From: Effrenium voratum
Taxonomy: Eukaryota; Sar; Dinophyceae; Suessiales; Symbiodiniaceae
Assembly: GCA_963377175.1 (NCBI GenBank)
Contig: CAUJNA010000467.1
Coordinates: 127,572-191,571, forward strand
Direction of reading: 5' to 3'
DNA: 64,000 bases
In this document: one piece after another, positions 1-11,139 of the stretch
Position numbering within the stretch: position 1 is the stretch's first letter
Layout of the letters: each line of letters starts with the position of its first letter
Program-made: the position numbers and the translations under genes
Notes under the pieces: generated by a model
Database searches by the model: none
What the model saw: the letters and a program-made list of their open reading frames with translations, nothing else
Told to the model about the DNA's origin: nothing

Positions 1-506
1 AAAATCTTAAAATATTGAAATGTTCAAGTCTTAAAATGTTAGAATAATTGAACTTTAAAAAAAAAAAACATCTAAGAATAGTAAACCCCTAATGTCTTAG
101 AATATTAGAATCTTAAGATCTTAAAACCCGAAAGTCTTCAAATCTGCGAATGGTAGAATCTTGAAGTCTTAGAATCTTAAAATGTTGACATCTACTAATC
201 TTAAATAATGAAAACCTGAAAATATTAGAATCTTAAACTGATAAAATCTCAAGAACTTAAACCTTAATATCCTAAAGTCTTGGACACATAAATATTAAAT
301 TCCAAAAATCCTGAAATGATAAAACCCTAAAATATTAAAGCTTAATACCGTAAACATCGTAGAATCTTACAAGCTTAAAATCTTAAAATGTTAGATTCTT
401 AAAATATTGAAAGTATTAAGTTCTTAAAATCTTGAAATCTTGAAATCTTAAGATGTTGAAATCTTAAAAACTTAACTTCCTTAAAATCTTTAAAAAATAA
501 GCTCAA
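1..506. repeat. AT-rich degenerate satellite
   Basis: About 500 bases built from loosely repeated copies of a 9-12 base unit resembling AATCTTAAAAT, with variants such as GTCTTAAAAT and CTTGAAATC. Composition is strongly A/T with little G or C, unlike everything to its right. No open frame of note. The array runs off the left edge, so its full length is unknown. Confidence 0.8.
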
Positions 507-570
507 ATGATATCCCCAACAGCATGCGGTGCTCTTTTTAGTGCTCGAACCACCCCGCAGCCCTCGCAGA

Positions 571-626
571 ACCTCGTGGAACCTGGTGAAACCCTGGTGG
601 AACCCCGGTGGAACCCTCGTGGAACC
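571..626. repeat. 12-bp tandem repeat (GGTGGAACCCC-like)
   Basis: Four to five imperfect copies of a unit close to CGTGGAACCTGG / GGTGGAACCCC. It directly follows the AT-rich satellite and lies inside a plus-strand open frame that I regard as accidental. Confidence 0.7.
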
Positions 627-1381
627 TTGCCTCAGGGCCGCCCCGGACCACCCCGGAGCCTATCTGGGCTGAGACCCCCAAGCTTTCAGCTGTTGGGGAA
701 TAAAACAAATAAAACCTTAACATCTTTAAATCTTAGGCTGGATGGCAAATGGGTTTCTTTTGTCATTATCTTTGCCCTTTTCTTTCTCTCTCCTTCTTTC
801 TTGTTCCCTCTCTGCCTGACAAGCCTCTGGCCCCAAATTGCCTGTGAGCCTACGCAAATGCTTACGCAGTGGAAATCAGTCATAGCTTGGCAGAAAATAG
901 ACACAAGCACTCAGCGCTCAGAAGGTGGCAAGTGAACTCAACGAAGTTTGCCTCCAAACAGGTAATGGAGGTTTGATCTATTCCGTCAAGCCTTGCAAGC
1001 CACCCCACCCCCCAAAGTCAAGAAAGAAACAAAGAACAATTATCAACATGAGCGCAAGACGCACGCCCAAACGGGCATGTCTGGGAAAAACACAAGCATG
1101 TCCCATCGTGGCACGAGAAATGGACCAAAGAAAAACACCTTCGTCATGATCGGTCGCGAACCCAAACTCTGTGCGAGGTTGCCACATGTTGCCCGGCTAT
1201 ATGTTTCAAGAAAAACCAAATGAACCCACCCGCTGTTGGGATTCCGTTACAGAAAGCAACTCCACTCGAAATGATTGACGTTGATCTCCCAAACGAGTCT
1301 CAAGTCAAAAGGGAGACTCCTCCACAAAATGTCTTTGGGTACCGGTGGCGCTCCAAAACCGCGAAAGTGAGCGGCTGGCAC

Positions 1382-1443
1382 TTGGCGCGGTTCGGCGCCT
1401 CCGCTTGCTCCTTGGTGTCCAGCTTCTGCAGGCGCTGCAGCTC
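1382..1443 (-). CDS. Coiled-coil protein, exon (third of three seen)
   Basis: Minus-strand exon preceded by a GCAG acceptor and followed by a GT donor (GTGCCA). In phase 0 it reads ELQRLQKLDTKEQAEAPNRA plus two bases. The E/L/Q/K pattern continues the heptads of the exon at 2033-2107, and both junctions are phase 0, so the two join without a break. I do not recognise the protein beyond a coiled coil; such exons occur in kinesin-, golgin- and centrosome-like proteins. The rest of the gene lies left of the window. A longer frame to about 1337 with another donor is possible. Confidence 0.6.
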
Positions 1444-2032
1444 CTGCGAGCGAGCGCAAGACCAGAGCTCAGTTCTATCTATTGGCCAAGTTTCAATCCG
1501 CTCCTCAGGAAATTGGCGCAGCCCAACGCCCTTTACCCCAACCGCCTGGTCTTGTCTCAACAATGGGCTGCTACGCTGCACGTGGCAAAATGGCCATGGA
1601 TTGCACCTTGTTTCGAGTCTAATAAAAGCGCACTGGAAGCTGGACACCCGGCAAAACCACCTTATGTCTGGGCTCTCGCTGGGCTTGTTAAATCCCAGAC
1701 CCTGCGGCTCCAATGTCCATGGCCTGTTAAACCCCACATGGAAGATGCCCAGAAAGCATAAGCTTTAGCCACCATATCAGTATCTTTCGGGCGGCGGTCT
1801 AAGAGACTGCACCTGTACTTTCAAAGGGATGAGACGGCACAAAGGCGCCCTGCAGTGTGCAGGTTGGAAAAAGGGAACCCGTGTTTTTAGTCAAGACTAC
1901 TTCCAATGCAAACATAGTTTGGAATGGGAAGTGTCCTTTGGGCGTTCCTTTGAAAAAAACCCGCAAACAGGGGGCAAAGCTACGCCATGCTCACTTTGGC
2001 CTTTTGCTTGGCACTTGCATGTAGCTCGGCTC

Positions 2033-2107
2033 CTGTTCCTTCTCCTCTGTCTTTGCCTGAGCTGCCCTCAGCTGCTGCTTGGTTTGCTCCAGCTCTTGCT
2101 TCAATGC
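2033..2107 (-). CDS. Coiled-coil protein, exon (second of three seen)
   Basis: A 75-nt minus-strand segment reads 25 codons in phase 0, beginning ALKQELEQTKQQLRAAQAK and ending TEEKEQ. It shows regular hydrophobic heptad positions with many Q, E and K. The acceptor is GAG; the donor would be a non-canonical GA (CAG followed by GAGCCG), although reading on to a GT donor after 11 more bases is possible. The frame also extends upstream with TECLHHKVATLWCRLE. Together with the exons at 2587-2667 and 1382-1443 it makes a continuous helical segment of about 70 residues. Confidence 0.62.
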
Positions 2108-2586
2108 CTCCAGGCGACACCACAGCGTGGCCACTTTATGATGTAGACATTCAGTCTGTACCATGGCACATGAAAAAAATGGATGCATTCTACAGGCAAT
2201 GTGAAAATGTCAGCCTGTGGCAAACCAAAGCTTGGTTGTGCAGCGTCGTACCATTCAATTTTTGACGTGCCAAGCATGGGATGTTTTGTCACGGAGCTGC
2301 GGTAATCATTGACATTCCTCAGTGGTTCCTACCATTTTGCGGCGTTCACTGCATGTGTCAGCCACAAGACACATCAGGGAAACACACCTCAGTTGTTTGC
2401 CAATACCAAGAACCCGCCATGCCGTTCAGCACAATGGCGAGCTCTCTCTCTCAAGCTAGATCGACGCTTAGAAGATCGGAAAGTACAACATGACAAACAA
2501 ATCAAGGTTTTAGCAACGCCCACAAATCTTGCGCTTGCGATGCTCTTTGTGCCGAACACGAACTGCGCTCGCCGGGTACAGCGCGC

Positions 2587-2667
2587 CTTCACTTCCGGCG
2601 ACTCCCCGTGGAGCTCTTGGGAGGGCTGCGCTGCGTACTCATTCGTCGTTCCCAGCTCCTGCGCTGC
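2587..2667 (-). CDS. Coiled-coil protein, exon (first of three seen)
   Basis: A GC-rich 81-nt segment, phase 0 at both ends, follows an ACGCAG acceptor and has a GC donor (AAG followed by GCGCGC). It reads AAQELGTTNEYAAQPSQELH, then GESPEVK. The other two minus-strand frames are closed by stops, which fixes the reading frame. Joined to 2033-2107 it reads through with no frame break. Function unknown; a structural or scaffolding coiled coil is the only inference allowed. Confidence 0.55.
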
Positions 2668-4107
2668 CTGCGTGAGTCGACTGCGGCAATCCCAAAAAAG
2701 GCCGGAGGCCAACCAAGTCCGAGCCCGCGAAAAGGACACCTGCTTTGCAAGCAGTTTCGACTTCAATGCATCATGACATGATGTACACGGTGTGATCTAA
2801 TGTGAGGCTCGGCATTACATCAAAAGCATGCCGAGATTTTGCAAGCACGTTTGTGTCGCATAAGTTGGTAGACCATGATTTGTGCGAAGGTTAGCTTAGC
2901 GCATCCAAGTCTTGACATGCGATGACATAAGCACGACAGAGAGCGGAATGCCGATGCAAGTGAAGCCAGCAAACAGACCATGTTTGGCACATCAGCATCT
3001 AAATTGAATGATCGTACTCGTCGCAAAACTAACCCTTTCTTCCTGCAGGCTGACATTGCCTTACAAGTGTGACGTACCATGTACCGATATGACAGTATCA
3101 AGCCATATTGACATGATGAAACCTGACCTTGTGTGGCGCGCGTGACGCAATATCATAGAATGGGTCTTGTCTAAACAGTAGTTCAAATTGCAGCAGTCTT
3201 TCACTTGACAATATCACAGACACATTGCTCTTTGCATGGTTTGCTGAGCGTTTAAGCAAGGTTGTGTCACCGTTTTCCTTTCGAGGGCTTCCACTATCAA
3301 GGTACCATCCGCTTGCTTTTCGATGACGGGAGTGGTTTCAGATTAGGCGCACCCTCTTTGACGTTCTTTCAAGCTTGTCTCCTTGTGCGCGCGCGAATCA
3401 CTGCACCTTGTTCATAATAAAACACATGCAACTCGCATCGTGGTTGCAAAGTGTTTTTGCCGGCGTGTTCATTTTACAGTTGTTTGTTTGGGGCCATGTT
3501 GAATCGTTTACACTCACCTCGTTGAAACAAAGGCTCTGTGCGCATTGCAGCTTGTTCACCTTGCCGTCTTCTCACTCTGCCTTCAGTGATGCCTGTCTAG
3601 AAGAAGTATGGTTGCTAGCCTCCATCCGCTTGATGTTGAAATAATTAGCACAAAGCAACACCTACGACATGATGTTGCTTTCGTGGTTCAAAAACATGAT
3701 CTGCAAGGGCACAAATTGTACGTGCTCGCTAAATGTCCATGCATAAATGCAAGTACTATGACTAAACTTATAGTTGAGCAAGCTCTTCTTACTCAAGCGC
3801 TTGGTTGCTGTGCTTGCGGAAACCACACACACTTAAAGAGGCAGCCCTCTTCTCCACTGCCACCGCTCAGCTCTGGACTGAAACTGCAACTGCATGTTGC
3901 CCAATGTCAAAAGCACAATCTTCAAGCCCACGCTGAAATTGTACACCGGCTGCATCAAGCGTCATACCCGAAGCCACACAGCGTAGGCATGACGAGAAAG
4001 CCAAAGAAACCCCCCAAGGGCCCCGTCACCCTTTCCTGCTGCACACCCGTCCATCCACTCCATCCCCTCAAGCCCTCCACCCCCTGACAACCCCTTTCCA
4101 CACACAT
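2668..4107. other. Non-coding or unresolved stretch
   Basis: No exon I can defend. A minus-strand frame at 2820-3101 (93 codons) and a plus-strand frame at 3608-4087 (159 codons) are open, but neither has a recognisable motif or a repeat-independent codon signature. If the open frame at 4108-4485 is a last exon, part of this interval would be its 3' UTR and the gap to the coiled-coil gene. Confidence 0.5.
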
Positions 4108-4485
4108 TCATGTTTGCTTCTGTGGCGCCTCGTCAAAAAAAAGATCCAGGAAGTCTTTGACACCTGGGCGATCGCTCGGCTGTGAGGGACTAGTTGAAGC
4201 ACAGCAGGCAAGGGAAGCGCACTGGTAACGAGGCAAAGATGGAATATGGTCGATCATCCAAAGGTGTTGAGCAAGCTGAAACTTGCAAATGCAGCATGTG
4301 GCCTCTCCCACTGGTTTAGACCAGCTTTGAGCGTCATGTTGCTGCCATCTTTCAAGGGTATCATCATCCAAGGCATCAATACAGCAAGGCCGGCCGAGGC
4401 GCTGATTTCGGGCTTGTCGCCAATTTCCTCCGAGGCTTGTGAATCTTGAATCGTTTGGAGTTCCCGCCCCAGAACCTCCCGAACA
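4108..4485 (-). CDS. Possible terminal exon, Cys-rich hypothetical protein
   Basis: Minus-strand open frame of 125 codons plus stop, beginning just after a TGCTGCAG acceptor with CSGGSGAGTPNDSR and ending FLDLFFDEAPQKQT-stop. The middle contains ATCCICKFQLAQHLWMIDH and a later YQCASLACC, a cluster of Cys and His that could bind metal but fits no family I can name. The acidic stretch DALDDDTLERW and the C-terminal DFLDLFFDEA look protein-like. An overlapping minus frame (4254-4523) is also open, so the frame is not certain. Confidence 0.4.
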   Translation of the reverse strand, partial: CSGGSGAGTPNDSRFTSLGGNWRQARNQRLGRPCCIDALDDDTLERWQQHDAQSWSKPVGEATCCICKFQLAQHLWMIDHIPSLPRYQCASLACCASTSPSQPSDRPGVKDFLDLFFDEAPQKQT

Positions 4486-5773
4486 CTGCAGCACTTGTGG
4501 ATTTCTGTCTGGAGCGAGATCACTTAGTGGCTGCGGTTTCCTAACTTTGATAGTGCGCTCGAAGAGACAACTTGGCTAAGCGCATCCAGATGGGGATGGT
4601 TTGGACAAATTGTAGGCTTCTTCTCATCATGCAATTCCATATCATTTTGCGGGTGCAAAAATCAACCCCGCAAAGCACATTCGACAAGGCTCCTAGGATA
4701 TTCTGGATGGTACACAGGGAGTATGGTGACAAGACTCAGACCCACGTAGGTAGTGGCTTCATTAAACTTAGAAAAATAGGAGTCTGGCAAAAACAAAACT
4801 TGAAGCTCACTCATGCCTGGCATCCGTCAAAATAATGAAAACACAACAAAAGATGACAAACACAATGCTGGGCGGTGACAGGCCCTGCTTGTGTCCTGAC
4901 CCAAAGTCGCCCAGCTATCAATCGAGAACAGCACAAGACTTGGGCTTCACCAATCATCGGAAGAGGAGGCAAAGCAACATATTCGCTCTGCAGTGATCAA
5001 GAAAAAGGTCCCTGCTCCGCCACTTCTCTTTCCTGACTAGCCACTGCAAGGCTGCTTGCTTCTAAAGCCTACGGTGTCGCCATCTAGATATCCGACACTA
5101 TAGGCCAACAATAATTTTATACCCGCAAGGGGTACCGCCGGAACAGTTGCCTTCGGCCCGGCCAGCGCCATTTCTGGAAACGTCCGGAAAAATGTCGGGC
5201 TCGCTGGAGAGCTGGAGGACTGGAGGGCTTAAGTTCGGGAATGGGTCTGATCCGATGAAATCTTTCAACACTTTCCAGGGCCCGGCCCGCTTTGAATATC
5301 CGATTTGAACTCCAGCCCTGAAGCCCTGAAGCCCTGAAGCCCGGCCCGCAGGTATGAAAACATGTCGTCGCTGAATCATGTATAGTCATACTGAGGGCGC
5401 ATGTTCCCCTCCAAGTTGCTGCAAGTTGCCTTGGGCATTCACAGGCATGTTCATGCGCTGCTGCTTTGTGGCAGCAAAGCAAATTCCCACAAACAGCCCG
5501 TCAATGTTTGAAGATAGCTCTAACGCACTTGGACAGAAACCAACAAATGGGGTGGCCTCAGTATGTTTAAACTGGTGCGACAAATCCCTTGCAAACGGTG
5601 CGCCCATCCATTCCCACCCATTCCCGGAAGCGCTCACATCTTGCCAGCTCTCCTTCAGGAGATCGGCAGCTCGCGGTTTGCCAACGAGCAAGCACATCAG
5701 GTCGACCCATCCTCAAGCGTCCGATTCGCTTCAAGTGGGCGAGCTGTTTGGGTGAAAAACGATTGGCCTTTTG
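4486..5773. other. Unresolved stretch with frames open on both strands
   Basis: Between 5098 and 5379 one plus-strand and two minus-strand frames are open at once. All read protein-like; the minus frame at 5098-5379 includes SDPFPNLSPPVLQL. The region contains an 8-bp tandem repeat and repeated GGCCCGG blocks, so the openness may reflect composition. I assign no gene. Confidence 0.4.
5314..5342. repeat. 8-bp tandem repeat AGCCCTGA
   Basis: Three and a half head-to-tail copies of AGCCCTGA. Confidence 0.85.
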
Positions 5774-6074
5774 TCAGAGCCTGAGCAGGTGGATCGTGGG
5801 CTGCTGAGGGGTTCGTGTGGTGGACAATTCCAAGCAATCATTGCAGTCTTCATGCAATACTCTCCCCTCCATATGGCCCATCGCCACTATCCGTGCCAAC
5901 TCTGTCTCGTGTAGCATCATCAAGTGAAAACACAGTGCTGGCTCATTCAGACCAACTTGGACATCTGCAATGCATTCATGAAAGGAACTGCTCCGATTCC
6001 GTGAGCCCCAGCGGAGTTCCACCCGCGTCAACATTGCAAAGCTTACTCGAAGAAGCCTTCTCGAGGTAAGGATT
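5774..6074 (-). CDS. Exon candidate of uncertain strand
   Basis: The minus strand is open from above 6200 down to a stop at 5774. Its last 100 codons are protein-like, including HECIADVQVGLNEPALCFHL and ARIVAMGHMEGRVLHEDC. The plus strand over 5815-6065 is also open and ends QSLLEEAFSR exactly at a strong GT donor (GAG followed by GTAAGG). Sequence alone does not decide between them. I list the minus strand because most other candidates in the window read that way. No family recognised. Confidence 0.35.
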
Positions 6075-6699
6075 CTCCCACCGACTTCAGGAAAATGGCC
6101 TCGAGTTGGACCCGCTTGTCCTGGGCCACGCGTGGCCGGTGACTGCATCATGCCGTTTTGGCAGCAATACAAATGCATGAACGAACGAACAAACGAACGG
6201 AAATAATAAAATTGGGGAACATGAGTCATGAACCCCCCACTCCTCAACAAGGCTTTGGAAAATCGGATTTCGGATGAATTTGAAGGGCCAGGCGGCCCTC
6301 AGATTAGTCTACACCTGGCCAGTCCTCTCCAGTCCTTTCCTGTGGACCCCTGTGCGGCCAATAGGACTGCAATAGGAAAGTCAATCAAGTTTGTATTTTT
6401 TAGGCTGGAGAGGTCCAGGAATATCAGATGGGGTGTTGTGTTATTGTGGGGGGGGCGGGCAAAAGCCTTGAAGGGGGGAGTACCCTTTTTGTCAAACCTT
6501 GTTGTTTAAACAAACTGCAATACAACATTTGCAGTTTCCTGCTAGCCTGATTTGTTGTTTCTGGAATGGCAACCCTTTAGACTACGCTGTATTTCTTCCT
6601 TGTTTTGGGCCGGAAAGGAACATTTTTTTATGAGAGGGGGGTTTTGAGAGGTGCACCAACAAATTAAGAGGGGCTAATCATGCGCCCACATAACGAATG

Positions 6700-6882
6700 A
6701 ATGAACAAATTAACGAATGAACGAACGAACAAATGAATGAATTAATGAATGAATGAAGGAAGGAAGGAAGGAAGCAAGGAAGCAAGGAAGCAAGGAAGCA
6801 AGCAAGCAAGGAGGCAAGCAGGCAAGGAAGGAAGGAAGGAAAAAAAAAAGGAAGGAAGGAAGGAAGGAAGGAATGCAAACAA
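6700..6882. repeat. GAAT / GAAG / GCAAG microsatellites
   Basis: AACGAATGAATGAAC-type tetranucleotides pass into GAAG, then GCAAGGAA and back to GAAG repeats, interrupted by a short A run at 6841-6849. The Phe/Leu/Pro-rich minus frames across it are repeat translations, not genes. Confidence 0.9.
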
Positions 6883-7203
6883 GCAACCGATTTGATACAT
6901 GAATACACAAACAAGGATACTGGGGGAGTGAAAGAGTGGTTTGGCGAATGGCATCATCCTGGACATTCCAACGAAATGGCCGCACAACGCCCGCAAACAA
7001 CACGCACAAAATACCAAAATCGCCAACAGCGCCTGAAATCGTGAAGCGCCCGGGAAAAAGTACGCAAAGGAATATCCAGGACATGAAATAACGAATGACC
7101 GAATCAAGGAGCGATCGAATTCATTGGAAAATGAGTCATGAATGCCTGAACCAAACCATGAATGCATCAAACAAGCAGTGCACAGGCGCATAAACAAATG
7201 AAT

Positions 7204-7357
7204 GCTTGACTGACTGACTGACTGACTGACTGACTGACTGACTGACTGACTGACTGACTGACTGACTGACTGACTGAATGACTGACTCGCTGGCTGACTG
7301 GCTGGCTGGCTGGCTGACCGACCGACTGACTCACTGACTGACTGACTCAATGAGTGG

Positions 7358-7442
<85 letters not shown>

Positions 7443-7560
7443 TGATTGATTGTTTGATTGTTTGATTGTTTGATTGTTTGATTGTTTGATTGGTTGATTG
7501 GTTGATTGATTGATTGATTGAGTTGATAATTGCTTGGTTGGTTGGTTGGTTGGTTGGCTG
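7204..7560. repeat. (GACT)n followed by (TTGA)n and (TTGG)n arrays
   Basis: Near-perfect GACT repeats run from 7204 to about 7277 and recur to 7347. A long TTGA array follows to about 7440, then TTTGATTG variants, then TTGG. The serine/glutamine-rich and asparagine/glutamine-rich frames across it are artefacts of the repeat. Confidence 0.95.
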
Positions 7561-8029
7561 GTTGGGCGATCGATTGGTTCATTCGGAACCCTGTCCAGGT
7601 GTGTCCGAGGGTTCAATCACCGACCTACCACCACCCTCGCACAGACCAGCTTTACGCCGGAAGCAAGAGTGACCCGCCTGCACGTTTTGCTCACTGGCAT
7701 ATAGAGTCAAATGGCTTTGTTGGGTATTGTACAGCGATCTTAAACGAACGATGTGGCGGGCATTCCAGGCTACGAGTTTACGATGCCTGCAATGGACAAT
7801 AATCATGCCAGCGCAGAAGAAGCGTGCAAAAACCATCCTACCTGAAGCATTGTTTCTGATAAAACCGCTGGTTGGCTGTTGGGTATCTGGCAGGAGCTGC
7901 GCCCAATATGCCTTTCACAGAACACGGGAGGCTTGAATAAATATATGCCTGAGCCCTCTGTGGCCGAGCTGGCAAATCAGGACTCATGTCGTCAAGCCCT
8001 AAATCCCTCGGTTGGATGATTGACGTTGT

Positions 8030-8326
8030 TTGCAGGTCACGTTGGTTGCCTTCCTCCGTTCGCTTTTGGGTCCGCCACTTTTGGCCGACCAATCCAACGA
8101 CACCCAGCCAGCTGATCCCGGAACGACGGCCCCGGCCGCTCCTGGGACGGTCGCGAGTGCGGCTCCTGGGCTCGAGGGCGCGGCTCGAGCAGAAATCTTC
8201 CATTGGTCTGAAACCTATCAGGAGTTGAATTACTTCACCAGGGTCAGGCTCTCGAACGAGGAGTATGGCCCAAAGCTGTGGAGTATGGTCCAGAACTTCC
8301 AAAGACTTCAAGAAGTTTCCAAATAG
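8030..8326 (+). CDS. Possible plus-strand terminal exon
   Basis: Open plus-strand frame with a good acceptor (TTGTTTGCAG before GTCACG at 8037) and a stop at 8326. It reads VAFLRSLLGPPLLADQ, then an Ala/Pro-rich linker, then FTRVRLSNEEYGPKLWSMV. The GC-rich centre is also open in two minus frames, one Ala-rich with a GT donor (PGSAGW followed by GTGTCG). It is isolated from other plus-strand signals. Nothing recognised. Confidence 0.3.
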   Translation: MQVTLVAFLRSLLGPPLLADQSNDTQPADPGTTAPAAPGTVASAAPGLEGAARAEIFHWSETYQELNYFTRVRLSNEEYGPKLWSMVQNFQRLQEVSK

Positions 8327-9104
8327 ATCGAGGCATTGTGAAAACTATGTCCAGCTGAAACGTTACCCAAGCATCTCGAAATCCTTGCGAGTGGTTGAAC
8401 CTGTACTTCCATCCACTTCAAAAGCCATGACGGTGGTTGTCCATTTAGAAATCCAGCTCAAAGGCGTGACTTCCTAAATTCAGGTTTCGGTTTCGGATTC
8501 AGTTTCCAACATCAACCTTTGTGACCTGCGTATGAATTCTGTGCTTCATAACATGAGTTGGTTGGGAAGACCGGCGAGGGCTTCGGTAAAATTGCCTCCA
8601 CTGGCGCTTGCTTCCACGACAAATCTTTGCTGCCACACACAGACACACATACATCGATGCCGCTTTTGTGACTGGGCAGAGGGCAACGCAAAGGATTCCA
8701 CCGTTGAACAGAAAGCTATCTGAATTCAGAAGCCAGAAGAATAATGGCTGAATATGGAACATACTCAAAGAATCAACGAGTGAACATATGGAGCGTAATG
8801 AATGAATCAAAGAAGCCAGCCGACAGATGACTCATGGTTGAAGCATTGCCAACATCAGTTGCCAAACGCCGACTCTGCGCCGCGCATTCCGACACTGTGC
8901 CGACTCCCGACATGGTTCCAATGTTTAACCCACACGCGTTCGAATGTCCCCGAAATCTGCGGGGCGTTGGCTGCTCCTCGCTTACTCAGATGCCCAGCCA
9001 TGGAAAAAGAAGGGCACCTTTTGTTGTTGGTTGAGTTTAAAGGGGAACCCTTCCCAAACAAAGGAGAATAAAAACACCACTGGGCAAGTGGGCTTACATG
9101 CTCC

Positions 9105-9185
9105 CTAGAAGGAAATGAATTGCTTCGCTTCAGAGCTGTCCTGCGACATGGTCAAAGTGAAGCTCCAGATGGTGATTGAGCAGAC
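9105..9185 (-). CDS. Possible terminal exon
   Basis: Follows a GATGCCAG acceptor. Reads VCSITIWSFTLTMSQDSSEA, then KQFISF and a stop, 26 codons. The frame is short and the protein unknown. It may end the gene whose exons are listed at 9417-9574. Confidence 0.3.
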   Translation of the reverse strand, partial: VCSITIWSFTLTMSQDSSEAKQFISF

Positions 9186-9416
9186 CTGGCATCGAGCTTC
9201 ACCGTCTCCTACCTGCGATGAAATTCCTACAGTTGCCTGGTGAAGCCCTTGAACACTTACTCCCTTGCTTTGACCCTCAGCTTTCCAGCGATCCAGGTTG
9301 TGTCTGTTCATCTGTGGGCCTCCTGGTTCCTGAGTCACACAAACAACGGATGATCCACGCAAAACAAGACCATTGACCCACGAAGTTATGCTGATTTCCA
9401 AATTATCAGCTGGCGC

Positions 9417-9478
9417 TCAGCACATTCCACGTCGCGCTTGGCCCGCCTTTGCGCTTCCACCGCAAGTCCCCGGATTCT
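9417..9478 (-). CDS. Coiled-coil exon candidate
   Basis: After a GGTGCTCAG acceptor, the phase-0 reading is RIRGLAVEAQRRAKRDVECA, strongly helical and charged. It continues ERQLI if the donor lies further on. A GC donor (GCTGA followed by GCGCCA) is assumed. Similar in character to the coiled-coil exons at the left edge, but no link is proven. Confidence 0.42.
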
Positions 9479-9511
9479 CTGAGCACCGATGGCGGCAAAC
9501 ACATTCACAAC

Positions 9512-9574
9512 TGTTCATATGAAGCAATTTCGGTGATGTCATGGCGATGTTCAAGAGCAACACTCATCTCGCTG
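9512..9574 (-). CDS. Exon candidate
   Basis: Preceded by GTCGTCCAG and followed by a GT donor (GTTGTG). The only open frame reads SEMSVALEHRHDITEIASYE. It is 33 nt upstream in transcription of the candidate at 9417-9478, but the phases do not match directly, so at least one boundary is wrong or one exon is false. Confidence 0.35.
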
Positions 9575-9597
9575 CTGGACGACGCCGGCAATTGTAG

Positions 9598-9645
9598 ACA
9601 CAGACACACGCACACACATGCACACATGCCCACGCACACAGGCGT
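9598..9645. repeat. Short CA-rich tract
   Basis: Interrupted ACAC/GCACACA run of about 45 bases. Confidence 0.8.
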
Positions 9646-10747
9646 TCAGCTTCTGGTTTGTTGCTCAGCCATCTGAGCGCGGCGCCAGGCAGTGCCTGAC
9701 AGCGTGCAACGTGCCGAGTTTGCACATGGCCAGAGCTCTCGGCCCAGGTGAAGTGGATGGAACCTGACGGCTAGGGGTCCAAGGCCTTGCTTTCATTTTG
9801 CCTCAACTATCCGGACTGTGGGCTCCTCCAGAGATGAACCATAGCAACGTCGACAGTCCATGCTCGATGCTTGTTGGATTGATGACGCTCAGTGTGGCAA
9901 GCCACAAGCCGCTGGCAAGCCGGAAGCTGCCATTTGTTGCTTTCATTTGCTTTCTACTCGCTGCTTTCACTCATTTCTATTCAAGGGCTTAAACACAAGA
10001 CTGTGAGGTAACTAGAGTAGAGACTTCCAGGACCTCCAAGGGACGGCCTGAACTTTCAGCCAAGAGACAGGATATTGTCAGGGATCGCCCCGTGCTGAAG
10101 CTTGATTCCTGCAGGTTGCTTTCAAGCAAGGTGAGATCGTGTACGCGCCCTTGTTGCACTTGAAAAGCCAAATTTAAATGACCAAATGGCCGAGCAACAG
10201 AAACAAACATATCATACCTACAAAAAGTGTCTGACCCCACAGCTACAAAGCTCCTTACGACTGGGCTAATTACTCGGCGAGGCTGAGACGGGCCTCGACA
10301 TGCAGGCCATGGTGGAGATCGACAGGCTTACCTGCCATTGGTGCAGGTTGTTGCGCCCACTGAAAACCAACAAAAAAACACGGAAATCGCTCCGCTGCTA
10401 AGGCCACCTTCCGTCACATGTAAAGGCAAACCAACATGGAACCAACATTGACATTGGGTTCCCTCCCAGCTTCCTAGGGGTCCATGTCTCACAGTTTTGA
10501 ACTGTTCAGGGCTTTGAAAAACAAGTGTTCCCCTTTCCAAGGGGCTTCCATTTGCGCCCTTTTTACGAGGCTTCAGTTGAATCCAATTGAATTGTCTCTC
10601 GACAGGATCGCCGTGCTCAATCTCAACAAGGACAGATTCCTGCGCAACTCGGCACATGCGGACTGCATGAAACGTGATGTCAGTACAGAGTTTTAAGGAA
10701 TGGGTGCACCTAGGCGTATGGCAGTCGCAAAATCAATAATCGCAGAC

Positions 10748-10954
10748 ATGAACCGCCTCAAACGAGCGCGCAACCGCCAAACTGATAGCTCGATTTGGAG
10801 GTATGATGCATATCCACCGCCGGAAGGGCAGTGGAACGAGAGGCGGTGAGGATACAACGGAAACAACATGCAACACCAGATGGACCAAATCTCGACACTG
10901 ACCCAACATCAACAAATTGTTGCATTGCAACAGAACACTGGCGTGCTGAGCTAG
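10748..10954 (+). pseudogene. Broken Gln-rich reading frame, possible retroelement relic
   Basis: A plus-strand frame starts at an ATG and reads WRYDAYPPPEGQWNERR, then an in-frame TGA, then GYNGNNMQHQMDQISTLTQH followed by QQIVALQQ, and ends at TAG. A Pro/Tyr-rich leader followed by a Gln-rich helical stretch resembles the start of a retroelement Gag-like protein, but that is an impression; I see no zinc knuckle, protease or reverse transcriptase nearby. Protein-like text continues in another frame (10925-11022), which would fit decay by frameshift. Confidence 0.3.
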
Positions 10955-11065
10955 CCATGGTGCGGGCAGAAGTAGCTGGTTACACGACTTCTTGGGCAGG
11001 GTGCCCTTCGCCCGGCCCGTGAATCATCAGACCAGCAGAAACCGGACCATTGACGGAGTCCTTAC

Positions 11066-11139
11066 CTTTGACACTCCCATGAGTGGTTCCCTGATGCATT
11101 GCGCCGTTCTCGAACATGCACGAAGCGACAACTTGCTAG
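11066..11139 (-). CDS. Exon candidate with strong splice signals
   Basis: Acceptor CTTCGCAG and donor GTAAGG frame 74 nt that read SKLSLRACSRTAQCIREPLM, then GVSK. Both signals are near consensus. No family recognised. A plus-strand frame (10992-11180) overlaps it. Confidence 0.38.

Noticed and set aside
6678..7616. Ser/Gln-, Asn/Gln- and Phe/Leu/Pro-rich minus frames
   Set aside because: They follow the tetranucleotide arrays exactly and contain no other sequence.
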